A stretch of 5,741 nt of DNA from Candidatus Kerfeldbacteria bacterium (lineage in GTDB: Bacteria > Patescibacteriota > Patescibacteriia > SBBC01 > CAIJZX01): assembly GCA_016217865.1 (NCBI GenBank), contig JACRFO010000071.1, positions 1 through 5,741 on the forward strand. Reading direction: 5' to 3'. A model generated the notes under the pieces. It was not told where the DNA came from. It worked only from the letters and a program-made list of their open reading frames with translations, and ran no database searches. The position numbers and the translations under genes were made by a program. This document shows, piece after piece, positions 1 to 5,107 of this stretch. Position 1 is the stretch's first letter, and each line of letters starts with the position of its first letter.

Positions 1-1
1 C

Positions 2-205
2 ATTACTGTCATGTGGACACCGGACGTTATCGTCCTCGGTGGTTCGGTGATGGTAAAACTTTGGCCACACCGGCCGCTCATCCGCGATGGCTTACGGTAC
101 CGCACCAACCCACCCGAAATTATTAGAAGCAAACTCGGAGATGCTGCTGGCTTGTACGGGGCACTAGCGTTAACGACATCAGCCGACCGCAAAGTCGCCC
201 GTTGA
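2..205 (+). CDS. ROK-family sugar kinase (glucokinase-like), C-terminal part only
   Basis: The last 67 codons of a gene that begins before the window; the frame is open from base 2 to the TGA at 203-205. Visible motifs match the C-terminus of ROK (repressor/ORF/kinase) proteins: the PDVIVLGGSV strand-loop near the start, which packs by the nucleotide site in this family, and the closing KLGDAAGLYGALAL helix (family form LGDxAGLxGAAxL). ROK kinases phosphorylate glucose, N-acetylmannosamine or similar sugars with ATP in the cytoplasm; some members are regulators with a DNA-binding N-terminus. The sugar-binding and zinc motifs lie outside the window, so the substrate and the kinase-versus-repressor question cannot be settled. 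The gene converges with uppS, leaving 31 nt between the stop codons, where I see no clear terminator hairpin. Confidence 0.8.
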   Translation: MTVMWTPDVIVLGGSVMVKLWPHRPLIRDGLRYRTNPPEIIRSKLGDAAGLYGALALTTSADRKVAR

Positions 206-236
206 GGGACGGGCTGGTAGTTGCGCGGAGAGGTTG

Positions 237-935
237 TTACTGACCAAACCGACGCTGGCGGCGTCCAAACTCAACCAGGGCAGCGTCGAGATCAGCCTCG
301 TTGAAATCAGGCCAGTGTTTGTTCATGAACAAGAGTTCGCTGTAGACACCTTGCCAGGTCAAAAAACCACTCAAACGCTGTTCGCCAGAGGTCCGAATAA
401 TGAGGTCGGGGTCGGGTTGTCCGGCGGTGTACATCGCTTCGGTTAAAGACTTTTCCGTAATTTGCGACGCGCGTTTGGCGGTTTTCATGACTTTCCGGAC
501 AGCATCAACGATTTCTTCGTGACCACCATAATTAATCGCTAACTGGAGCGTCCCGCGCGTATTATTCTTAGTCAATTCCATCGCTTCAGCAATATGTTTC
601 TGAAGATGAGAAGGGAGTTCCTTGATGCGACCAATGACCCGAACGCGGATGTTCTTCCGATGGAGATCGTCAATTTCCGAAGAGAGCGCGTGACTCAACA
701 GGCGCATGAGGTAGTTCACTTCTTTCTTTGAACGGTCCCAATTCTGCGTCGAAAAAGCGTAGACAGTCAGTATCTCGATCCCGCGGTCAAGACACCACTC
801 ACCAACACGTCGAAAAGCGTCGTAGCCGCGACGATGACCTTCCAGGCTCGGCAGCCCACGTTGTTTAGCCCAACGCCGGTTCCCGTCCATGATGATCCCG
901 AGGTGTTTTACGCCGTGATTGCTTGGTCGTTGCAT
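237..935 (-). CDS. uppS: Isoprenyl (undecaprenyl) diphosphate synthase
   Basis: A 232-aa cis-prenyltransferase, slightly shorter than the usual 240-250. It condenses isopentenyl diphosphate onto farnesyl diphosphate to make the long polyprenyl diphosphate that carries cell-wall and surface glycan precursors. Family landmarks are all present: IIMDGNRRWAK (14-24, catalytic Asp17), GHRRG (33-37), YAFSTQNWDR (59-68), INYGGHEEIVDA (134-145), RTSGEQRLSGFLTWQ (181-195, with Arg181, Arg187 and Ser189 for the diphosphate), YSELLF (198-203, Glu200) and WPDF (208-211). One oddity is Gln64, where most relatives have Glu in the F-S-[ST]-E-N-W motif. I chose the ATG at 935 because the frame upstream runs through tRNA sequence. 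There is no Shine-Dalgarno sequence before it (the last bases are CATCACCACCT). It lies 15 nt past a truncated tRNA-Pro copy and is probably cotranscribed with the tRNA. Chain length of the product cannot be read from sequence alone. Confidence 0.95.
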   Translation of the reverse strand: MQRPSNHGVKHLGIIMDGNRRWAKQRGLPSLEGHRRGYDAFRRVGEWCLDRGIEILTVYAFSTQNWDRSKKEVNYLMRLLSHALSSEIDDLHRKNIRVRVIGRIKELPSHLQKHIAEAMELTKNNTRGTLQLAINYGGHEEIVDAVRKVMKTAKRASQITEKSLTEAMYTAGQPDPDLIIRTSGEQRLSGFLTWQGVYSELLFMNKHWPDFNEADLDAALVEFGRRQRRFGQ

Positions 936-949
936 AGGTGGTGATGGCT

Positions 950-999
950 TGGTCGGGGTACCGGGACTCGAACCCGGGACCTCATCGTCCCGAACCCCG
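950..999 (-). pseudogene. Internally deleted tRNA-Pro copy (CCA-ended minihelix)
   Basis: This segment reproduces tRNA-Pro(CGG) from anticodon-stem position 31 to the encoded CCA end without a mismatch (950-995, equal to 1034-1079). The four bases beyond it (996-999) complete a 5' CGGGG on the minus strand. The whole therefore reads like the tRNA with positions 6-31 (26 nt: end of acceptor strand, D arm, 5' anticodon stem) removed. The RNA could still form a 5-bp CGGGG/CCCCG acceptor helix, an intact T arm with its TTCGAGT loop, the discriminator A and CCA. It cannot be a working tRNA, having no D arm and no anticodon stem. It sits 14 nt before the uppS start codon. It could be a dead duplicate, a relic of a tRNA attachment site or a processing element in the uppS leader; the sequence does not decide between these. 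Confidence 0.8.
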
Positions 1000-1079
1000 T
1001 ACAAATCAAGTCTTTGTTCTTTTCTCTCCGTCGTGGTCGGGGTACCGGGACTCGAACCCGGGACCTCATCGTCCCGAAC
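950..1079. repeat. 46-bp perfect direct repeat of the tRNA-Pro 3' half
   Basis: Bases 950-995 and 1034-1079 are identical, at an offset of 84 bp. They diverge at once on both sides (C at 996 versus G at 1080; T at 949 versus G at 1033). The repeated unit begins at the 3' end of the 5' anticodon-stem strand and runs through anticodon loop, T arm and CCA. This is the portion that tyrosine integrases of many genomic islands duplicate as attL/attR. Only 38 bp lie between the two copies, so no element is present now. A local tandem duplication followed by deletion would look the same. Confidence 0.9.
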
Positions 1080-1109
1080 GATGCGCGCTACCAACTGCGC
1101 TATACCCCG
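1034..1109 (-). tRNA. tRNA-Pro (anticodon CGG), CCA encoded
   Basis: A complete cloverleaf on the minus strand. Acceptor CGGGGTA (1109-1103) pairs with TACCCCG (1044-1038), followed by discriminator A (1037) and an encoded CCA (1036-1034). The D stem GCGC/GCGC closes an AGTTGGTA loop; the anticodon stem CATCG/CGATG closes the loop TTCGGGA, giving anticodon CGG at 1076-1074 (reads CCG, proline). The variable loop is AGGTC, and the T arm is CCGGG-TTCGAGT-CCCGG. All stems are fully paired. The gene is flanked by fragments of itself (950-999 and 1183-1199). Its 5' leader (CCGTCGTGG, 1119-1111) is exactly complementary to CCA plus the first six bases of its 3' trailer (1036-1028). It lies in the same direction as uppS downstream. 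Confidence 0.97.
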
Positions 1110-1133
1110 CCCACGACGGTAAGAATTGACTTG

Positions 1134-1139
1134 ATTTTA
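1134..1139 (-). promoter_or_regulatory. Possible -10 box for tRNA-Pro
   Basis: TAAAAT on the minus strand (5 of 6 bases of the sigma-70 -10 consensus) lies 24 nt upstream of the first tRNA base. That would put transcription start near 1127 and give a leader of about 18 nt. No recognisable -35 hexamer lies 16-18 bp further upstream, so this is a weak call. The box falls inside the outer inverted-repeat arm. Confidence 0.3.
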
Positions 1140-1182
1140 CGGGGCAAGCTTAGCGCGCGGACTTTATCCCGTCGAAACGGGG

Positions 1183-1199
1183 AACTGCGCTATACCCCG
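1183..1199 (-). repeat. 17-bp copy of the tRNA-Pro 5' end
   Basis: The minus strand reads CGGGGTATAGCGCAGTT, identical to tRNA positions 1-17 (1093-1109), 90 bp upstream of the real gene and in the same orientation. After base 17 the similarity stops, and the sequence continues with CCCCG, which could fold back on the leading CGGGG. With the 3' fragment at 950-999, it shows that partial tRNA copies flank the intact gene on both sides. The stretch down to 1140 also ends in CCCCG, so a badly decayed full copy (1199 to 1140) is possible but not provable. Confidence 0.7.
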
Positions 1200-1218
1200 T
1201 TGAGAAAAGCAGCGTCAA
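1189..1218 (-). promoter_or_regulatory. Candidate promoter using the tRNA 5' fragment as -10
   Basis: On the minus strand TTGACG (1218-1213, 5 of 6 to the -35 consensus) is followed after 18 bp by TATAGC (1194-1189, 4 of 6 to the -10). Start would be near 1182, about 70 nt before tRNA-Pro, so it could drive the tRNA and uppS. The -10 lies in the duplicated tRNA fragment. The -35 overlaps a small inverted repeat (GCGTCA 1212-1217 and TGACGC 1227-1232). This is inferred from consensus only. Confidence 0.35.
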
Positions 1219-1379
1219 CATCCAAGTGACGCAACGGATACCGTACCAGAAATCGGTAAAAATGACAAGTCAGGAAGAGAAATCGTTCCTGGTAATGAGA
1301 TAACTGCGTAGTACGTAATCACCTAGAATCGGTAATACAACTCGAAGAATAGTGGATGTGCACTACCCGTAAAAATGTT
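1200..1379. other. Non-coding, relatively A+T-rich spacer
   Basis: I see no convincing gene here. It contains a 6-bp hairpin arm pair with a 9-nt loop (GCGTCA 1212-1217, TGACGC 1227-1232). It also has a 5-bp hairpin (TAGTG 1350-1354, CACTA 1361-1365) and a wide 7-bp inverted pair, CCTAGAA (1322-1328) with TTCTAGG (1378-1384), whose right arm covers the stop codon of the small minus-strand gene. These could structure that gene's 3' untranslated region, but none is followed by a T-run, so I do not call a terminator. Short motifs recur (GTAAAAATG at 1256 and 1368), with no longer repeat. Confidence 0.5.
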
Positions 1380-1739
1380 CTAGGCTCGGTTGACTGAATT
1401 AATAAACCAGAGGGGGACCTGATCAAGCAGACGTGGCGTCTTTTCTTTATCAATATTTGTACTAGGATACTCGATCTGAAGAGACGCATTATCGTGCCCT
1501 CGGTAGATTGCAGTTATTTGTGTCCACTCCTCGCCAACCGCCCCGGCTGTCGGTTTGCGGTCAATAGATATTAATTCGTTTGGTTTTAGGTGTAGATTAT
1601 CAAGTTCTTCTTTGACCCGAAGTTCAGGACGAACTTCCTTGAGGTGGGCTTCGCGTTGCGAGCTTAATTCAACCTCCTCATCGGTCATCATCCCCATCGC
1701 TTGTTTTTCGAAATCAAGCTCGCGTTCTCCAGGGTTCAT
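1380..1739 (-). CDS. Hypothetical small charged protein
   Basis: A 119-aa protein I do not recognise. It has no signal peptide and no membrane segment. Residues 1-55 are rich in Glu, Lys and Arg and look largely helical (for example EEVELSSQREAHLKEV at 21-36). Residues 70-92 look like beta strands (EEWTQITAIYRG, ASLQIEYPS), and the tail is QVPLWFINSVNRA. The ATG at 1739 has no Shine-Dalgarno sequence; an in-frame TTG at 1763 would add eight residues. Support for a real gene comes from a near-consensus promoter just upstream (1774-1802) and the protein-like composition. It is divergent from rarA and more A+T-rich than the flanking genes, so it may be an accessory or recently acquired gene. Confidence 0.6.
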   Translation of the reverse strand: MNPGERELDFEKQAMGMMTDEEVELSSQREAHLKEVRPELRVKEELDNLHLKPNELISIDRKPTAGAVGEEWTQITAIYRGHDNASLQIEYPSTNIDKEKTPRLLDQVPLWFINSVNRA

Positions 1740-1773
1740 AGTAGGAATAATAGATGGTATCAAATCTCATGTG

Positions 1774-1802
1774 ATTATAGGTTTATGGCTCAAAAAAGTC
1801 CA
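1774..1802 (-). promoter_or_regulatory. Sigma-70-type promoter for the small hypothetical gene
   Basis: On the minus strand TGGACT (1802-1797, 4 of 6 to TTGACA) is followed after exactly 17 bp by a perfect TATAAT (1779-1774). The start site would fall near 1767, about 28 nt before the ATG at 1739. It lies in the 148-nt divergent gap shared with rarA; I found no comparably good promoter facing rarA. Confidence 0.65.
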
Positions 1803-1876
1803 CTCGTTGATCTGCAAAAGGGAGCCATACTCGTGCCGATGTATTGCTGTTCAGGGGGTTGAAAATGTGGTAACCT

Positions 1877-1883
1877 GGAGAGG
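1877..1883 (+). promoter_or_regulatory. Ribosome binding site of rarA
   Basis: GGAGAGG ends 4 nt before the ATG at 1888, with the GGAG core 7 nt away. It fixes the rarA start against a frame that stays open for 111 codons upstream. It is the clearest Shine-Dalgarno sequence in the window. Confidence 0.75.
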
Positions 1884-1887
1884 TTCT

Positions 1888-3183
1888 ATGGCTGATTTAT
1901 TTGATCACCAGCTGGCGGAAGAGATAGGCCGGTCCGCGCCGCTGGCCGACCGTTTGCGTCCGACAACCTTGGCTGAATTTGTTGGTCAAAACGACGTCGT
2001 CGGCCCGACCTCGATTCTCCGGCGCGCAGTCGAGAACGATGAATTATTTTCGCTGCTGTTGTGGGGACCGCCCGGAACCGGAAAAACAACCTTGGCTAGG
2101 ATCGTTGCCCAACACACCAAGGCGACGTTCGTTGGGTTATCTGGAGTGATGAGTAGTAAAGATGACTTGCTCCAAGCGGTTCGGGCGGCGTCGGAGCGAC
2201 GGAAGTTTAAACAGCAGCGCACGATCCTGTTCGTCGATGAGATTCACCGCTGGAACAAAGCCCAACAGGACGCCTTACTACCCTATGTCGAAAATGGAAC
2301 GGTGACACTCATCGGTGCAACCACCGAGAACCCCAGCTTTGAAGTCATCTCACCTCTCCTGTCGCGCTGTAAGGTATTCGTCCTCGAACGGCTGCAACCC
2401 GAACACCTCCAAACAATCATCGAGCGCGCCTTGGCCGATACTGTCCACGGGTACGGCGGCCAACACGTTGTGCTTGAACCGCAAGCCCTCGAACTGCTGA
2501 CCACCGCTTCAAACGGTGATGCCCGGACGGCACTGAATACGCTCGAGCTGGCCTACAAAGCGACTAGCCCGAAGCAGGGGAAACGGACTATTGTGGCAAC
2601 GACCATTGTTGAAGCATTTCAAAAACCGCACCTGCTGTACGACAAGAAAGGCGAGGAGCACTACAATATCATTTCGGCGTTCATCAAATCGATGCGCGGT
2701 TCGGATCCCGACGGGACGCTGTACTGGCTTGGTCGGATGGTTGAGGCGGGGGAAGATCCGCTATTTATTGCCAGCCGGATGGTCGTCTTCGCTTCGGAAG
2801 ATATTTCCGTCGCGGATGTGCACGCCTTGCCCTTGGCTGTCGCCTGCATGCAAGCGTGCGATATGATTGGACTACCAGAGTGCGTGATCAACCTTAGCCA
2901 CGTGGCGACCTACCTCGCGACCTGTCCGAAGTCGAACGCCACCTACGTCGCCTACGGCCGCGTCGTTGAGGATGTCCAGGCCACCTTGAATGAACCCGTT
3001 CCGCTCCACCTACGCAACGCACCGACGAAGCTAATGAAAGAACTTGGCTACCATCAGGGGTACAAATACAGCCACGACTACTCGGCTGCTGAAGGAAAAC
3101 AGGAGTACCTCCCGAAGAAGTTGTCTGGCCAACGCTACTTTCAACCGCCAGTAGCACACCACGATCATGGTGCTGCACTTTAA
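1888..3183 (+). CDS. rarA: Replication-associated recombination protein RarA (MgsA-family AAA+ ATPase)
   Basis: A 431-aa AAA+ ATPase of the clamp-loader-like RarA/MgsA/WRNIP1 family (E. coli RarA is about 447 aa). These tetrameric ATPases act in the cytoplasm on single-stranded DNA gaps and stalled replication forks. Motifs in order: the family N-terminus PLADRLRPTTLAEFVGQ (18-34), Walker A GPPGTGKT (60-67, Lys66), Walker B LFVDEIHR (114-121, Asp117-Glu118), sensor 1 GATTENPSF (143-151), arginine finger SPLLSR (155-160), sensor 2 GDAR (210-213), then the MgsA C-terminal domain with YDKKGEEHYNIISAFIKSMR (251-270) and GTLYWLGRMVEAGEDPLFI (276-294). No key residue is missing. It starts the four-gene + operon, and its last 17 nt overlap the next gene. 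No clear promoter was found upstream. Confidence 0.96.
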   Translation: MADLFDHQLAEEIGRSAPLADRLRPTTLAEFVGQNDVVGPTSILRRAVENDELFSLLLWGPPGTGKTTLARIVAQHTKATFVGLSGVMSSKDDLLQAVRAASERRKFKQQRTILFVDEIHRWNKAQQDALLPYVENGTVTLIGATTENPSFEVISPLLSRCKVFVLERLQPEHLQTIIERALADTVHGYGGQHVVLEPQALELLTTASNGDARTALNTLELAYKATSPKQGKRTIVATTIVEAFQKPHLLYDKKGEEHYNIISAFIKSMRGSDPDGTLYWLGRMVEAGEDPLFIASRMVVFASEDISVADVHALPLAVACMQACDMIGLPECVINLSHVATYLATCPKSNATYVAYGRVVEDVQATLNEPVPLHLRNAPTKLMKELGYHQGYKYSHDYSAAEGKQEYLPKKLSGQRYFQPPVAHHDHGAAL

Positions 3184-3922
3184 ACCATTTCGTTTCGGTC
3201 GGGCCGAGTTCGGCGTGTTGATGCTATTCATCATCCTGTTCATTTTAGGGGTAGGGATCATGACGGTGCCACTCTTGGCGACTGTCTATGGTCGGTGGAC
3301 CGAGACATGGACGAAGATCGCCCTGGATTACGGTTACCTCGGCGCTTTTGGGGCGGCGCTGATTGGGAGTACGAGCGTGACAGTGTTCTTCCCTTACACG
3401 ATCATCGTCTTCTTCTTAGCTACCCAGGGACTAAATCCGTTCTACCTTGGGATCTTGATGGGCTTGGGAGCGGGTATCGGCCAAATGGCCGGTTATGTTG
3501 TTGGACGGTGGGGGTCGGGGTGGTTCCAGCGCAAGAAACCAGAAACGTATGACGCCTTGGAACGCATCCTCCGCGAACGGCCGGGCATGATTCTCCTGTT
3601 CCTGATCGTTTTTGGTTCGACGCCGTTGCCGGATGATTTGATCATGATCCCGCTCGGCATGCTCCGGTATTCGTGGTGGCGGGCTTGGTTGCCATCGACG
3701 ATTGGGAAGTGTGTCGCCGGGCTCATCGTGACCTACTCGAGCTTCTTCATTTCGCGGACACTCGATACCGGGACGGCAGCTGGCGCGTCAGCAGTGGTCA
3801 GTCAATTCGCCACGGTCGCGAGCCTGGCGTTAATTGGCTACGTCATGTTCCGTCTCGATTGGACGAAAATCATGCACCGTATGCTTGATCGACAAACACC
3901 CACTCAACCACCAACCGTATGA
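3167..3922 (+). CDS. VTT-domain (DedA/SNARE-associated-like) membrane protein
   Basis: A 251-aa inner-membrane protein with about five or six hydrophobic segments (roughly 17-40, 57-86, 92-113, 139-165, 178-197 and 208-229). Two related halves mark the VTT/DedA fold: GSTSVTVFFPYTIIVFFLA (67-85) and VFGSTPLPDDLIMIPLG (148-164), each a re-entrant-type loop leading into a helix. The second keeps the P-x-P-D/E signature, but the first lacks the acidic residue common in DedA, so this is a divergent subgroup. Some DedA proteins export or recycle undecaprenyl phosphate (UptA); others act in proton-dependent homeostasis, so the substrate here is open. It overlaps rarA by 17 nt and the next gene by 4 nt, with no Shine-Dalgarno sequence, suggesting coupled translation. 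An in-frame ATG at 3221 would also keep the first helix. Confidence 0.85.
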   Translation: MVLHFKPFRFGRAEFGVLMLFIILFILGVGIMTVPLLATVYGRWTETWTKIALDYGYLGAFGAALIGSTSVTVFFPYTIIVFFLATQGLNPFYLGILMGLGAGIGQMAGYVVGRWGSGWFQRKKPETYDALERILRERPGMILLFLIVFGSTPLPDDLIMIPLGMLRYSWWRAWLPSTIGKCVAGLIVTYSSFFISRTLDTGTAAGASAVVSQFATVASLALIGYVMFRLDWTKIMHRMLDRQTPTQPPTV

Positions 3923-4239
3923 CACCCGAACGTTGGTCTGATCTCGTCAACACGATTCTTGATCGGTTCCCGGTCAATCGCCGCGGACAAGAACCATATG
4001 CCGAAGGGCCAGGTACTGTTGAATTTCTGGAGTTCACCGCGCCAACAGGGGACATCCGTCTCGAATATACGAGCCGGCCGGTGGTGATTGGGAAGAAGAC
4101 GTTCGGTGGGCGGAAGATTGGGACAGCTGCGGGCGTCCAGTATGAATACAGTCCGGACGAGGTGAGTCACCAATTCAAGGCGTGGCGAAAAATTGGGGCC
4201 GACTGGCAGGAGATCGACCCGTCGACGTTTGCCGTCTAG
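3919..4239 (+). CDS. Conserved-looking small protein of unknown function
   Basis: A soluble 106-aa protein with no signal peptide or membrane segment. It has an N-terminal helix (TPERWSDLVNTILDRFPV, 2-19). Then come alternating strand-like stretches: GTVEFLEFTAPTGDIRLEYT (33-52), RPVVIGKKTFGGRKIG (54-69) and GVQYEYSPDEVSH (72-84). It ends in an aromatic tail with KAWRKIGADWQEID. Its ATG overlaps the stop of the VTT gene in an ATGA, and it ends 1 nt before mutM, so it is certainly read as part of the operon. From memory, proteins with a related pattern (a strand ending in L-E-x-x-x-RPVV-x-x-KKT, then YSPDE) occur in Patescibacteria without assigned function; I could not check this. I infer no role beyond the genomic company of RarA and MutM. 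Confidence 0.85.
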   Translation: MTPERWSDLVNTILDRFPVNRRGQEPYAEGPGTVEFLEFTAPTGDIRLEYTSRPVVIGKKTFGGRKIGTAAGVQYEYSPDEVSHQFKAWRKIGADWQEIDPSTFAV

Positions 4240-4240
4240 C

Positions 4241-5107
4241 ATGCCGGAGTTACCCGAAGTCGAAACCATCGCCCGCGAGCTCCAAGCCGTCATGCCAACG
4301 AGCCGGATTATTGGCTTGGAGATTCGGTTGCCGAAAATGATCAAGTTGCCGGTCAACCGTTTTCGTCGGAACGTCGTTGGCGCGACGGTGGGTCGAGTCC
4401 ATCGCCGGGCCAAACTCCTCCTGATTGATATATCAACCGGACAGACCATTATCATTCACCTGAAGATGTCCGGGCAGCTCATTTGGCGTTCAGTCACGGG
4501 CCGGTTACGGGTTGGCGGCCACCCGATTCCAGGCGGAACGGAAGCGTTGCCGAATGCATACAGTCACGTCATCGTGGCCACGAACCGGGGGACACTCTTT
4601 TTCAACGACCAGCGGCAATTTGGTTTCGTCAAAATGATTCCGACGGCCAGCCTCGAACATTGGCTTGAAGACGAAGGCTATGGTCCGGAGCCGTTGAGCG
4701 ATGAATTCACGTTAGACGTATTTGAAGAGATCCTCCGGCGTCATCGCGTAAAGCGCATCAAGCCGACGTTGATGGACCAGACGGTGATCGCTGGAATAGG
4801 AAATATCTATGCAGATGAGGCTCTTTTTTACGCGAAGATTCGGCCGACCCGGCGTATCCACACCCTCCGTCCAGACGAGCGGAAAAACCTCTGGAAAGGG
4901 ATCCGCCACGTCATGACGCTCGCGATCAAATACAAAGGCACGACCGCTGATGCCTATCGTACCGCTAATGGACAGCCTGGTGGGATGTTACCCTTCCTGC
5001 GGGCGTATGGACGGGATGGACTGCCGTGCAAGCGGTGTGGGACGATCATGAAAAAAATCACCTTAGCGGGACGGGGGACACACTATTGTCCGGGATGTCA
5101 GCAGTAA
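4241..5107 (+). CDS. mutM: Formamidopyrimidine-DNA glycosylase
   Basis: A 288-aa bifunctional glycosylase/AP lyase that removes 8-oxoguanine and ring-opened purines from DNA. Start: MPELPEVET, where the residue after Met must become the N-terminal catalytic proline (Pro2) with Glu3. Further landmarks are HRRAK (54-58, Lys58 contacts DNA), HLKMSGQL (73-80), FNDQRQFG (121-128, Arg125), the helix-two-turn-helix IKPTLMDQTVIAGIGNIYADE (173-193), and a C-terminal zinc finger C263-x2-C266-x16-C283-x2-C286 with Arg278 in the beta-hairpin loop. A longer linker with VGGHPIPGG (91-99) accounts for the extra length over the E. coli protein (269 aa). I recall this GGHP form from many Patescibacteria, and it favours Fpg over Nei. 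Last gene of the + operon, 1 nt after the previous stop. Confidence 0.96.
   Translation: MPELPEVETIARELQAVMPTSRIIGLEIRLPKMIKLPVNRFRRNVVGATVGRVHRRAKLLLIDISTGQTIIIHLKMSGQLIWRSVTGRLRVGGHPIPGGTEALPNAYSHVIVATNRGTLFFNDQRQFGFVKMIPTASLEHWLEDEGYGPEPLSDEFTLDVFEEILRRHRVKRIKPTLMDQTVIAGIGNIYADEALFYAKIRPTRRIHTLRPDERKNLWKGIRHVMTLAIKYKGTTADAYRTANGQPGGMLPFLRAYGRDGLPCKRCGTIMKKITLAGRGTHYCPGCQQ

Larger units (their letters stand above)
996..1144. repeat. Nested inverted repeats centred on tRNA-Pro
   Basis: The outer arms are CCCCGTACAAATCAAGTC (996-1013) and its reverse complement with one base missing (1128-1144). The inner arms are CCGTCGTGG (1028-1036) and CCACGACGG (1111-1119), a perfect 9-bp match. Inside these lie the tRNA acceptor strands themselves. 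The midpoints fall close together (about 1071 and 1073.5), so the tRNA sits in the middle of one large imperfect palindrome. In the transcript, the inner arms would extend the acceptor stem by 9 bp past a single G/A mismatch (1110 against 1037), pairing the CCA end with the 5' leader. Confidence 0.8.

Noticed and set aside
950..1079. Start of a CRISPR-like direct repeat array
   Set aside because: There are only two copies, and the repeat is fully explained as tRNA 3'-half sequence.
936..1094. N-terminal extension of UppS by 53 residues
   Set aside because: The extension is translation of the tRNA-Pro copies (it contains DDEVPGSSPGTPT twice), and the family N-terminus begins just after the ATG at 935.
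919..1129. Plus-strand open frames with a repeated GVPGLEPGTSSSRT or GYRDSNPGPHRPE peptide
   Set aside because: These are the antisense translation of tRNA-Pro and its 3' copy, a known source of spurious repeat proteins.
1168..1181. Hairpin CCCGT/ACGGG with a 4-nt loop (UUCG on the minus strand) as a terminator
   Set aside because: No T-run follows on either strand, and the stem has only 5 bp.
1322..1384. Inverted pair CCTAGAA/TTCTAGG as terminator of the small minus-strand gene
   Set aside because: The arms are 49 nt apart, only 7 bp long, overlap the stop codon and have no T-run.
1555..1887. 111-residue N-terminal extension of RarA
   Set aside because: It is Ser/Arg-rich shadow translation of the opposite-strand gene and its leader; the ATG at 1888 has a good ribosome binding site and the family N-terminus.
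4193..4240. 16-residue extension upstream of the MutM methionine
   Set aside because: MutM needs Pro directly after the initiator Met; MPELPEVET at 4241 fixes the start.
3904..4455. Minus-strand open frame of 183 codons
   Set aside because: It runs antisense across the small operon gene and the mutM start, both well supported, and shows no family motif.
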